64,000 nt of DNA from Symsagittifera roscoffensis (GCF_963678635.1 NC_087067.1:37332686-37396685); one strand, 5' to 3'. Shown: positions 45,152 through 55,336, counted from the first letter of the stretch. Numbers and translations are program-made. Notes: generated from the letters alone by a model not told the origin.

Positions 45152-45277
45152 ACTGCGTTATTTTGTTGAGCGAAGCTTTTTTGCGACTCAAATTTTTCTA
45201 TGGCTACCAATGTCATGTGGCACCATCATTGCAGCCGAAATTGGCCAGGCTCTGGTAGACTTGAAACTGGAGCACAA
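45152..45277 (+). CDS. Candidate internal exon of unknown gene
   Basis: CCTCATTCCAG acceptor and CACAA|GTGAGA donor enclose one fully open frame: LRYFVERSFFATQIFLWLPM, continuing to an Ala/Leu-rich helix QALVDLKLEHK. The hydrophobic centre could be membrane or core. Its entry phase (one base) does not fit exon F, so it is not simply the next exon of the upstream gene. A chance open frame is possible. Confidence 0.3.
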
Positions 45278-45299
45278 GTGAGATCTCCTTCTCGCATGC

Positions 45300-45390
45300 T
45301 ATCATTGTTATGGTAGGGAATCAATTAAACGATCTGACGATCATGAAGTAAACGCCTTACCACTATGCTAAGTGCCTCTAGGAAAGTGGA
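45300..45390 (-). repeat. tRNA-Met(CAT)-like fragment
   Basis: On the minus strand there is a good A box (TTAGCATAGTGGTAAGGCG) followed by TTCATGA as an anticodon-like loop and a degraded B box (TTGATTCCC). The anticodon stem does not pair. Most likely tRNA-derived repeat. Confidence 0.4.
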
Positions 45391-46309
45391 ATCAAAAGTG
45401 GTTTGGAATCCCATCAGCTCTTGAAGTATTTTTGAACATCATTAGTTTTTCTTTCACCGAAAGGTCTGTCCAAGATCTCTATCGATGACCTAAAGTCTCC
45501 TCCAGCCACAAGATTGTATCTTTTTCTGTAAGTTCTTTCTGTGTATTTTGCGTTACGTCTCTTCTCGGGTCGATTTCATATTGCAATGATTCAACAGTTT
45601 TCTAATTTGCTCTGATCAAAACCATGAGTTATGTTAGTTCTGCGACTGATTTTAAACGATTTACTCAATCTTTGTTCCTTGCATAAGTTCTAGCACTTAA
45701 CTATCACCCTGGTCCTCCAAAAATTTTATCAGGACACCCAGTTATTTTTTTTGGGCTCTTACTTTTCCTTTTTAATGTTTTTGAATCTGACCCGCTCCCC
45801 CTGAGCTCTAATACATAACTGCATATAGAAGTTTTGCACTGAGCTCACAGCAACACAGCTTAATTTTGTTCTTAGTTAGTAGATGGAACGCTTCTACAAA
45901 TGCTACCTATACTTGTACAGCCACCAGCTAATCCTGATTATTATTTTTTTTCATCATAAAAATAAGAATGATAATCCTACAGTTTACAGACTTCTGAACC
46001 TCTATTTATAAAAAAGATAGAATAATTACACTGCTTTGTCATTTCATCAATTTATGTACGCGCCATGGGTTCTATAAGGTCAGATGATAAATTTTTTTTC
46101 AAAGATTTTATGGTCGATTTTTATATATTATTTATTTCCAGATTTTTTCTATGTCGTCTTAAAAGTATCAGCTCAATGTGTTCAAAATTTTTTTCAGGTC
46201 TTACTAGAAAGCACACAACAGTGCCTTTTGGACCGATCGTGAAAAAAACTTTGCTTTTGTGGCTGTATTGTTTCCTGGCAGCTCCAGGCAACCGCAATCT
46301 ACCTATAAA

Positions 46310-46500
46310 ATTTTTTAAGGTGTTTTTTAAGGTTGATACACCTTAACTTTTAGATTGATTTAAGGTAATTTTTAGGGTGTTTTAAGGTGTACTAGGGTGT
46401 TTTAAGGTAAGTTAAGGTGTACTTAAGGTAGTGCAAATTTACCTTAATTGTTTAGGTGCTTTAAGGTATTTTTTAAGGTAAATTTAACTTAACTTTTTTT
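46310..46500. repeat. TAAGGTGT minisatellite
   Basis: Irregular tandem array of TTTAAGGTGT / TTAAGGTA units in both orientations (TACACCTTAA also occurs), about 190 bases. Confidence 0.75.
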
Positions 46501-47159
46501 TGAGTGTGATTGTGATCCGAGCTGTAATAAAAATTATCTGGCTGTTCTCCTAGCACCAAGAAATAAAAATAATTTTGTCGTTTTTGATGTTTTCCAATTA
46601 ACGCGAAGTGTGAAAAATTGAGGTCTCACTGAACCCTTTTTTTTATTAATATGCGTGTTTTGAAATATTTAAACTGTTCGCGAGTAAAATTATGACACCA
46701 TATGGTGTGAGAATGTTATCTAGATTTTCTAAAACAGATGGTTTTTTTGAGGTTGAACATAGGTAAATTCAACCTCAAACAAGGATAGCTGATTACTGTG
46801 CAAGTAACACAGAAGGTTCCGACCATAGTCTTATGAAACACGAAAAAAATCCAAATTAGTGTCGTGTTTTTTTCTGCGTGGTGTGACAAAAAATCTGAAC
46901 ACAAAACTAGAACATAGCTTTTTTGGACAGTTATACTAAAATAGAATATTGGGAAACAGTTCAGAAAAAGTACCAGAAAAAAGAAAAAAAAATCGTAAAA
47001 AAAAGAAAAATTTTCCGAACTTTTTTTTCCATTTTTTTTATTCCAAAGTTTTTGATTCCTAAGATGGCTCTAAAATCTCTAAAAACTAAATTTATTCGAG
47101 TAAAAGTAAATTTGCAAGGTTTAAATTAGTCATAAATAAGCTAATGCAACCTGCATCTG

Positions 47160-47900
47160 AGAAAAGTGAAAAAAAATGATTATTATGGATTTTTATGGTC
47201 TAAAACATTGTCAATATAATAGATTCCCATGTTAGGCCTAGATAGCAAAATTGAACAAAAAATGGATTTAAATCCATTTTTTTGTCTCGCAAAAACATAA
47301 TGCATAATAGTTCATTTAAAGTCCATCATAATGGATTATTAAATAAGTACTGGATTATTAAATAAGTGATTGTACGGCCTAGTCCATTTCTAAACCTAAA
47401 TTCAATTTGCAAAAAAGTTTTGTTAACCTCTCCCCCCTAACTTTTGGCCCTTTGCTCCCTTTCAAGCCCCCATCCCAACGTTTGCCCCTCTGCCCCCACC
47501 CCCCACACCTGAACCACCCTCCCCACCTGGCCTTTTAGGACGCCTCCCACACCGGACCCCCCACCTGACACAACAACCCCTATCCACTTGGAACCCCCCC
47601 CTCTGATTCGATTCAGGTAGGGTGGGTGTGGGGGGAAGGGTTGGTTCAGTTGGGATTTTATTGGCGGAAGGGGATTGGTTCAGGTGGGGCCAAGGTTAAG
47701 ATTGGTTCAGGTTGGGGGTGGCGGGTATAAGGGTACAAAGGGGCAAGCATTGGAGCTGATTAAATTGAGCAGTTGTTGAAAGAAACAAAATTCAGTTATT
47801 GGGTACAAAAAAAATATCAACCGATTTATTTTTACTTTTGCGGGCACTGACAGTGAAATTCAATTATAATCGGTTTAATTTTATGAAACCCTAATGTGGG
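47160..47900. repeat. Palindrome/CCACCTGAAC element with inverted G/C-rich arms
   Basis: Third member of the family at 22530-23330. It has the same centre GGATTTAAATCC, the same TTTGCTCCCTTTCAAGCCCC block and C-rich CACCTGAAC units, but is followed by a G-rich arm with the complementary GGTTCAGGTGGGG (to about 47730). This makes a fold-back structure. Confidence 0.65.
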
Positions 47901-50013
47901 AAATTAAAGTTAGGTTATCCAGACAAAACGCTTGAAACTTGAAATTTAAAACAAATTTTCCTCAGCTTCGATTGACTTCAGGTAAGAATGATTGAAACAA
48001 ATTGCTTAATTTTTTAGCAAAACTATTGTGATGCATTTTGTTTTGCAAGCTTAGGGCCCAAAACAGTACCCCAAAATTGGATAGTTTGTTTTTTCAGTCA
48101 ATAAAAAGTTAATATATAACTACTGGGTCAATAAGTGACAAAATTAAATCAAAATGTTTTTCTGACTTGGTTCAAAATAATAAAAAACAGATTAACTTTC
48201 GAAAATGTAAATTACATAAATTAAATATGATTGATAGCCAAAAAATGTCATTCTTACTATATAAAATGCCAATTTTGGAACGTTTTGCTCTTTTTTTTTC
48301 TTCGGAAATTTTTTCTTCTTCAACTTTATTGGCCTGGTTAATAAGAATAATTTGATTTGATTGTGTCAATAATTGACCCCAAAAGTCTAGCGTGATTTTT
48401 GATTGACAAAACCGCTTAGTGTTATCCGTTTTTGAAGTAGAAATTGAGGCCTGAGTTTTACAAAATCATTTAGATCATTATAAATCTAAAATTTGCAGCT
48501 AAAATTTTAAACACGTTTTACCTCTGTTATTTTCCGCCTAAAACAACTCGGTTCGAGAAAACGCGTTTTAAATTTGATGTCTTATGCGTTTCGTTCGGAT
48601 AACTAAAATCAGCATTGTAAATCTCAAAATGGAAGACAATTACTCCAGTTTTTGTACACAATTTCTAAAGTTATAAAAATCTCCGTTATTAATAATTTTT
48701 ATTTGAAAATCGTCGATTCCTCAAGCCATTTCTGAAAAAATGTTACAACATTTTGCAAAATGTAGTTTATTGTATAAACCATGTTGCTGTAAATCATTTG
48801 AATTTATGCATTGGAAGTAAACACCTTTTTTCTACAACTTTCAGTTTCTGTTCACAAAAACTTCAGAACTGTGTAGCCAAAAATTGCATGAAACAGTTAG
48901 CCTAAACAGTTAACCGAATTTTTTGTCAGCTTCTTTTTTTAAGTTTTAGATAACATTTGCTCCGTTTAAGGATGTAAACTATAGCAGTAGTTCGCGAGTT
49001 CACATTGGAAATTAGCAACAAAAAATGATAAAATAGCGATTGCCATCGATGTAATCTTGATGTTCATTGCGTCAATAGCAGAATCTATCGATGAACAATC
49101 GCTACTACCTAAATTAATGTGGGTGACTAATTTGCAATCAGCAAATATAAGGTTGCAAAAACAAACAGCTTTATTTGAAAAAGTGCCAATAGTTATTAGA
49201 TCAATTGGCATAAAATCATTTTTTTGCTTAAAATCATCTACATTTGGGCCAGTCGGTCATATCCTGAGGTTTTCATTTTTTTTTGGAGTTAAACGGTTTT
49301 TTGAAAAATTCGAATCGACCATGTAATGCTCAAATTTCTCGAGGAAACTGAAAAACAATTGAATAAATCAGAACAGTCGAATTGAAAATTGCGGAAAAGT
49401 TGACGAAGATTCAGTCAAGAATCAATTTGCTATTTTCAATTCACCCTATAGCTATCAGCTTGAATAGAGCTGTCTTGTTCCTGATAAAGAGAATCAAGAG
49501 TGTATTCGCGAGTGCTACACCTTGATTGGGAAGGTCGCTCACTCAAGTGACCTAATGGCCTAAAACGTATTACTTTATTGAAGCTTCTAGAGTTATCGTA
49601 GTTATTTTATTTGATAGTGTCTTGATAGTAATTTCATTACTCGAAAACATTTTATACAGTTATGTTGAGCTGAAGGAATTATTAGCTTGATCCATCTGAA
49701 ATAAGTCAAATGTCCATTGTCCAATAAAAACTAATAGTTTTTACTTGAGGTTCCAACCCTGTTCTTAACAGCGTTAGCGTGTTTTGGGTTTTTAGAGACC
49801 TAACCATGAGGACGTAACTATTTCTAGAGTGAGGATTTTTTGGTAGTAGCCTTTAAGCTGTAAAACGATCTCGATGTCACATGTCTTAAGTGAACCGGAT
49901 TGGCTCCGACAGATTGAGGTGCAAAGACACAAGAGATAGTGTCTCTGACCCTTGAGCCAATTTTTCTAGGGCCTATTTCTCTTAACCTCATGTGCGACTT
50001 AAGTGTACGACTG

Positions 50014-50088
50014 TTACAATTTGGTCCCCACACTGCCATCAAATATATTCCATTCACATCCCTTTATGTGGTCTTCACTTGCCGCCAT
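50014..50088 (-). CDS. Candidate first coding exon (AAGATGGCGGC start)
   Basis: On the minus strand an AAGATGGCGGC initiator (ATG at 50088-50086) begins MAASEDHIKGCEWNIFDGSV and stops after 24 codons. AAGATGGCGGC is a YY1-type motif frequent at first exons of animal genes. A donor could cut before the stop (GGCA|GTGTGG). No continuation was identified at lower coordinates, so this is tentative. Confidence 0.2.
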   Translation of the reverse strand: MAASEDHIKGCEWNIFDGSVGTKL

Positions 50089-50317
50089 CTTTACTTTCCC
50101 ACATTCCCGCTTCTTTTCTCGGACTGTTAACTTTCTCAAGACAACTAATTCATAATAGTTTGAGCTACAGGTAAGGCGGCTTAACATGAAGACATACAAA
50201 ACAAAACTAAAGCTCAAATTTCTACACACTAGGGAATCTATTGATTTATATAGAAAAAATCTACTAAATACTTTAGCATGTCTTCATTTGATGCCACCTT
50301 AACTGTTGTCCCTGCTA

Positions 50318-50341
50318 CTATCAAATGATATCATTTGATAG
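50318..50341. repeat. Perfect 24-bp palindrome
   Basis: CTATCAAATGAT is followed immediately by its reverse complement. It lies 80 bases beyond the stop codon of the 1416-codon gene. Role unknown. Confidence 0.7.
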
Positions 50342-50420
50342 CTCTACGTCCACAGAATGTATTTTGGTAAGTGCGAAATAAAAAAAAGTCATTGATATTG
50401 ATAATTAAAATTTTGAAGAT

Positions 50421-53400
50421 TTATTTAGACTTTTTAGATTTGTGCTCATCTTCTTCATCTTCATCTTCGTTTGTTTTCAAGTCATGCGATTTAATATCTT
50501 CCTCTTCTTCTGATTTTTTACTGATTTTTGAACCTTTTGAAGAGCCATCTTGAACGACTGAAGGGTATGTTGAGTTCGATACTTCGCTCTGTTTAGTCGC
50601 AGTGTCAAGCCACTTTTTCTGCAAATCAGAAGGGTCAATTGGAACATTGACCGCATTCTTCGGTTCTTCTTCATCCGAGAAGCGAATCTGAGTTACGAAA
50701 GCACTGCTGCCTTTCGAACTTTTAGTCGATTCTGGATCGTCTTTTTTCTCTTCAACCGAACCCGACAGGTCAGTCGGTTTTTTGTCCCCTTCAACGTCAT
50801 GCGTTGCATCATCTAAGGATTCCTTATTTGTTTCAATGCTTGCTGATTGGTCACTTCTCGCTTCGTCAAAAACTTGGTTGTTTCCACTGTCAGTGGCGTC
50901 CCTTTCGGACAATCGAGTTGTTGCGTCATCTTCGTATTCCTTTTCTTCGATTGCGTCATCATTATTGAGAAGATATGTTTTGGTAGGGTCGTCGGTCAGC
51001 TCATTACTTAGCTCTTCGTCACTTGTTGGGTCCACTGCGTCATCTACTTCCTCGTTTGTTACATAATCAATTAGTTTCGATTCCGATTCTCCTTCAGTTT
51101 CCTCCTTTGTTATGTCATCTTTGGCCGGAGCCGAGCTTTTCCGAGACGAACTTCGTTGAGATTTAGCTGAAAACTTTGGTTCCTCGTCTTCGATAGTCCC
51201 AGCTCCCATTGAAGGTATCGTTGAAGTCTTCTTTGTTTGATTTGATCTAGAAACTTCTGTTGGATCGTTCGTTGCGTTATCGTTTTTGTCGGTATTCAAA
51301 TCTGTTACGTCATCTACACTATTAACGTCTGCTTGGGCGTCGGAATCTTTAACCGCCTCGTCATATTCGTTTTTCTCTTCAGTTACATCATCTTCGGCTT
51401 GCATGGCTTCCATGAAAGGATTGGTAACATCATCAGAAGCAGATTCTTTTGTTACATCATCTTCATCAAGATCATTCTCAACAGAATTCTCACTTAATTT
51501 TTCTTTCGAACCTGATAATTGAATCTGTTTGGATTCTTTCACGTCTTCCAGGGGTTGCATCGAAGAGCTTTCGGAAGCCAAATGATAGCTTTTGATTGGC
51601 ACTTTTGAACTCGACTTTTCAGAACCTGATTTGTTTTCAGCGCTCAAAGACTTATGAGAGGCAGAACCAAGATCTGGTGCTTCAGAAGTTTCTTCTTCAA
51701 GCGACGAATTTTTGGAAGATATATGATCACTTAGATCTATGAGATCACTGTTTTCAGATTTTTCAGTCGCTTCTTGCTTCCGTTTCTTAGATTTCTTATT
51801 CTTCTTCTTCTTTGATTTCGATTCGTCCTCGTCATTTGAGGATTGTGACCTTGATTTGTTCTTCTTTTTTTTCTTCGATTTTGACTTTTTAGAGCGCTTG
51901 CTCTTTTTTGAAGCTTTATTTTCAGGAGACTTGCTGGTTCCGCTGTCGTCCGTTCTTGAATTGAATGACCTCGAACGACCTCCTTCTGGACTCAGAGTGG
52001 TTTCGGGTCCGACCGATTCTTTCGGCGAATCACTCGGCATTTCATCTGTAGTCGAACCGGGGAAACTGAACGACGCTTTTTGAGTCGAGCCAGAATGAGA
52101 ATCACTTGTTTTAGTTCCTAGTAGGCTTTTCTTTATCGAGGAGCTTCTACTACGTGTGTTTTCGATACTATTTTTAGACTTGGATCCATCATTTCCCGAC
52201 AGAACGGTAAAAGTTGGGGAACTTAAAACATCGCTCGGTTTACTATTGGTAGACTTCTTAGATGGCTTTGAAGTTCTCAGAAATTCTTGAACTTCCGTAA
52301 CTTTCTTCGAGTCATCTGGCGATCCTTCTGGGTCTGATTCGTTAGTTGTCGTAATGGTCGGTGCTATCTTTCTACTTTTCAAATCTCGACTCTGGTCGAT
52401 TGATTCGCTCATTTCGTCTGGGTCGTTTGTAGTTGCGGCATTTATTTTGTCCAACGAATCAAGAACCGGCAACTCTTCACTTTCTGCATCAGCGTCGTAA
52501 TGCGTATCGACAGTACTTCCAGAGTTCACATTGGAACCTATTGATGCAACTGACTTCTGGGTTGGAACATTGGACCGTTTAGATGATAAGCGCTTCTGAC
52601 TTGAGGGCTTGTAACCTATTGATGATCCTTTTTTCTGCTCGTCGTTCAAATCGTTGGAAATTTCTGAAGATCTCAGTGAGCCACTGACCTTGTTTTCTTG
52701 ATCTGGTGCTTCTGATCCAGTAATGCTATGAGAAAATGAGTCAGGCTTAAGACTTCCCTGATACGAACCTTTAAGCTCACTTAAATTTGCCAAATCTTCC
52801 GATGCTTTAGACTTCGTACGGTTCAAGTTCGGCTTAATTGAATCTTTGCTTGGATTTTTTGGGCCATCACTGATATCTTTGACTGAAGACGGCTTCTCGT
52901 CAGCTTTGCTTTGAGTCCCACTTAAAGCATCTGGCTCTTGTGGCTTTTCGCTTTCTTGCTCGATAAATTCTGTCTCGTTTGGATCAACAGTTTCGTTTTC
53001 TGCCTTCAAAAGTTTATTTTCATTTTTGCTGGTTGAGTCTTTTAAGATGCTCGGACTTTTTTCCTCGTTGGATTTCTTACTATTTTTTTCTACATCCGTT
53101 TTTTGCTGTGGTTCCTCCTCAGTACTGGTTTGACTTTTTGTTCCTGATCCAATTGATGCTTTGACTGATTCCGGGCTAAGTTCAGTTTTGTCCAAATTTG
53201 TTTCTGGTTTTAGTTCATTGAATTTATTTGTGCTAGGTTCAATTTGATCTTCCGAGACATCCGAATCTTTTGCTGTTTCTGGTTCATTTTCCGATTTTAT
53301 TTCTTCGTCAGGACCAGCTGAGGTTTTTTGAACTTCGGCCGTTTCTGGCTCGTCTTTTTCCTGATTGCTAATTTTTTCTTGCAAAAACGGATCAATAAGG

Positions 53401-54671
53401 TCAGTTCCATCATTCATTAAGGGTTCTAGTAACTTTAAATCATTTTCATCTACCGCTAAACTTTTTCTAGAGGAGCTTCGTTGTGATCTGTTTGACTTTT
53501 TATGTCCATCGTCAACTTTCTTACCGGAGCCAATCGAAGGAACACCTGAACTCTTTTTCGTTTCACTTCTTCTAGAAAGTTCTATGGGATCATTGGTTAC
53601 GTCATTATCCGATGAGTGTCTTGAGTCTTGAGTGAAAGATGAAAGATTGGCGTTCAATTTTCGGTCAGGGACAACCTTGCTTTTGATTTTTTCAACTTGG
53701 TCTCTACTGCGAGTATCTGAAAGTAAATCTTGTACATTATCTTTTTTCGCAACTTCAGGAGCTTTTCGGACTCGAGGTGATAACTCGTTCTTAGGTTTTT
53801 TGTCTTTTCGTTTCTGCCTAGGTTCCGATGGTAAACTATTGGCGTCTTCCTCAATTAATGAACCCGCTTTTTCTTTTCTTTTTGGTTTCGCTGAAGGTTT
53901 GCTTTCACCGCTATCAGAATGATCATCTGATTTGTTCGAAACTGGTACATAACTTCCCAAACTGTCCTTTTCAATTTTTGTTCGCGCTTTCGATTTATGA
54001 GAATCAGGCTTCTCTTTTCGATTCGAAACTTTTCTCAACGCTTTTTTCATTCTATTGCTTAAAGTGCTCATTAGACTAGGCCTCTCGCTTGTTCTTGCTG
54101 GTTTCGGAGCTTCTTCTTTTGTTTTTGAGGGATCATCAACAGTTTTATCTTTCGCTTCGCTTTTATTTTCAGGCTCAACAACTGGTTTTTGAACATCGCT
54201 ATCTCTGAAATAATCAGCGATTGCGCGTTTTGTTTTTTTCGTCTTTTTTCTGCAGTCTTTTTTGCACCTTTTGCATGTAAATGAACCCCATTTTCCCCAT
54301 TCTATTTCACTACAATCATAGTATAATGTACACAAAAAGAGAGATAATATAACAAAAAATAAGACAACCAAAAGCCAAATCAATAATCCGTTACTCTCTA
54401 CCTGAACTATCGGCCCGTTGAACTCGTGTGACTCCAAAAAAGTGCGGCTGTTATAAACAGGCCGATTATGTTTGTCAATATCAATAGTCATGTGACCTCT
54501 AGCTACCAATTTGGTGTCGTACAGGCTCGCTAGCTCTCGTAATTTTTGGTATGTGAAAAACTTGGTGTCTTTAGAAAATAGGTTGTCGAATTCTTTCATC
54601 AGGTTTTGGTAGGATGCACCGCCTTTTCCAGTCGAGTCGAACTCCCGAAAGTGGTCATGTCTTCCCGTCAT
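50421..54671 (-). CDS. 1416-residue single-pass membrane protein with giant charged disordered tail
   Basis: One uninterrupted frame from ATG 54671 (context GACAAAATGACG) to TAA; AATAAA overlaps the stop. Residues 1-93 form a compact, ordinary-composition domain (KEFDNLF, YQKLRELASLYDTKL). Residues about 94-116 are one strong membrane segment (LLIWLLVVLFFVILSLFLCTL), followed by Cys and many Lys/Arg (CKRCKKDCRKKTKKTKR). By the positive-inside rule the long tail is cytoplasmic and the N terminus outside; no signal peptide is seen. The remaining roughly 1280 residues are Ser/Lys/Glu/Asp-rich low complexity with a Lys-Ser block near residue 930, DDVT repeats near residues 1050-1120 and SxGxGT-type motifs. 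A module with SQRSSSRKS occurs twice (about residues 357-405 and 1134-1180). I do not recognise the family. Plausible roles (scaffold, cytoskeletal linker, mineral-related) are guesses. Confidence 0.8.
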   Translation of the reverse strand: MTGRHDHFREFDSTGKGGASYQNLMKEFDNLFSKDTKFFTYQKLRELASLYDTKLVARGHMTIDIDKHNRPVYNSRTFLESHEFNGPIVQVESNGLLIWLLVVLFFVILSLFLCTLYYDCSEIEWGKWGSFTCKRCKKDCRKKTKKTKRAIADYFRDSDVQKPVVEPENKSEAKDKTVDDPSKTKEEAPKPARTSERPSLMSTLSNRMKKALRKVSNRKEKPDSHKSKARTKIEKDSLGSYVPVSNKSDDHSDSGESKPSAKPKRKEKAGSLIEEDANSLPSEPRQKRKDKKPKNELSPRVRKAPEVAKKDNVQDLLSDTRSRDQVEKIKSKVVPDRKLNANLSSFTQDSRHSSDNDVTNDPIELSRRSETKKSSGVPSIGSGKKVDDGHKKSNRSQRSSSRKSLAVDENDLKLLEPLMNDGTDLIDPFLQEKISNQEKDEPETAEVQKTSAGPDEEIKSENEPETAKDSDVSEDQIEPSTNKFNELKPETNLDKTELSPESVKASIGSGTKSQTSTEEEPQQKTDVEKNSKKSNEEKSPSILKDSTSKNENKLLKAENETVDPNETEFIEQESEKPQEPDALSGTQSKADEKPSSVKDISDGPKNPSKDSIKPNLNRTKSKASEDLANLSELKGSYQGSLKPDSFSHSITGSEAPDQENKVSGSLRSSEISNDLNDEQKKGSSIGYKPSSQKRLSSKRSNVPTQKSVASIGSNVNSGSTVDTHYDADAESEELPVLDSLDKINAATTNDPDEMSESIDQSRDLKSRKIAPTITTTNESDPEGSPDDSKKVTEVQEFLRTSKPSKKSTNSKPSDVLSSPTFTVLSGNDGSKSKNSIENTRSRSSSIKKSLLGTKTSDSHSGSTQKASFSFPGSTTDEMPSDSPKESVGPETTLSPEGGRSRSFNSRTDDSGTSKSPENKASKKSKRSKKSKSKKKKKNKSRSQSSNDEDESKSKKKKNKKSKKRKQEATEKSENSDLIDLSDHISSKNSSLEEETSEAPDLGSASHKSLSAENKSGSEKSSSKVPIKSYHLASESSSMQPLEDVKESKQIQLSGSKEKLSENSVENDLDEDDVTKESASDDVTNPFMEAMQAEDDVTEEKNEYDEAVKDSDAQADVNSVDDVTDLNTDKNDNATNDPTEVSRSNQTKKTSTIPSMGAGTIEDEEPKFSAKSQRSSSRKSSAPAKDDITKEETEGESESKLIDYVTNEEVDDAVDPTSDEELSNELTDDPTKTYLLNNDDAIEEKEYEDDATTRLSERDATDSGNNQVFDEARSDQSASIETNKESLDDATHDVEGDKKPTDLSGSVEEKKDDPESTKSSKGSSAFVTQIRFSDEEEPKNAVNVPIDPSDLQKKWLDTATKQSEVSNSTYPSVVQDGSSKGSKISKKSEEEEDIKSHDLKTNEDEDEEDEHKSKKSK

Positions 54672-54925
54672 TTTTGTCTCTTAGTTTCGATTCTTTTTTT
54701 ATGCATGCACTTTTTACATTGTTATCTAGGAAAATTGTCTTTATCACAAAATCGTCGAAAGCCAGATGCAAGAAGGCACTCGTTTGAATAATTTTGAGGG
54801 CATCATTTTAAACAAGATATAAAATGCACACTTTGATTGTTAATATTCGGTCAGAAATTTTGAAGAAGAAAGCTCAAAAAAATTTTCTAAAAGTATTTTC
54901 CTTTTTATTTTAATTTAGGTTGGCT

Positions 54926-55328
54926 CAGGGGCGGATCAGGATTTTCTCGAGGGGGGGGGGGGGGGGGGGGGGGATTTTCAAAAAATTTTCGAAAATTTTG
55001 ACGACCTTTTTTTTTAGGTCGACCAAATAGATTTTTCGAGCTCTCCCAAAGCACGGTTTTGTCCCAATTTTGGCCAAATTGTTTGCGCCGCTGGCAAAAC
55101 TTTGAAAAAACAGGCCAAAAAAGGCGTTTTTAGGCATTTTTTGGAAAAGTTTGACCGAAAAATTGCGTTTTTTTGGCGCGTGGTCCCCCCTCAAAATTAG
55201 TATATATTGGCGCCGAATGGATTTCTTAAAAAGCATCAAAGGGGGGACCCTTTGGGTCGGCAGGGGGTCGAATCCCTGAGGGGGAGGGCGCCCGAAAACC
55301 CCCCGCCCCCACCCTAAATCCGCCCCTG
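54926..55328 (-). mobile_element. hAT-type MITE, 403 bp, complete with 8-bp target duplication
   Basis: Left end CAGGGGCGGATCAGG, right end CCTAAATCCGCCCCTG (its inverse apart from one or two bases). It is flanked on both sides by GGTTGGCT (54918-54925 and 55329-55336). An 8-bp duplication and CAGGGGCG ends are hallmarks of the hAT superfamily. No transposase frame, so it is non-autonomous. It contains a run of about 24 G near 54950. Confidence 0.88.
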
Positions 55329-55336
55329 GGTTGGCT

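Larger units (their letters stand above)
44609..50420. other. Intergenic region with repeats and weak exon candidates
   Basis: Contents: a tRNA-like stretch with GGGATTCGAGTC (about 44700-44770), a 33-base-offset direct repeat AAGAACGCAAACAAACGTCA (44940, 44973), a candidate exon at 45152, a tRNA-Met-like fragment (45300-45390), a TAAGGTGT minisatellite (46310-46500), a C/G-rich fold-back element (47160-47900), a possible start exon at 50014-50088 (-) and a palindrome at 50318. The stretch 48000-49800 holds nothing I recognise. Confidence 0.5.

Noticed and set aside
17522-45390. Functional tRNA genes
   Set aside because: A or B boxes are present but acceptor or anticodon stems do not pair; these are better explained as tRNA-derived repeats.
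50782-54079. Several plus-strand frames of 80-115 codons opposite the 1416-codon gene
   Set aside because: They are antisense shadows of the biased Ser/Lys/Asp codons of the minus-strand gene (Ser/Phe-rich translations) and have no independent features.
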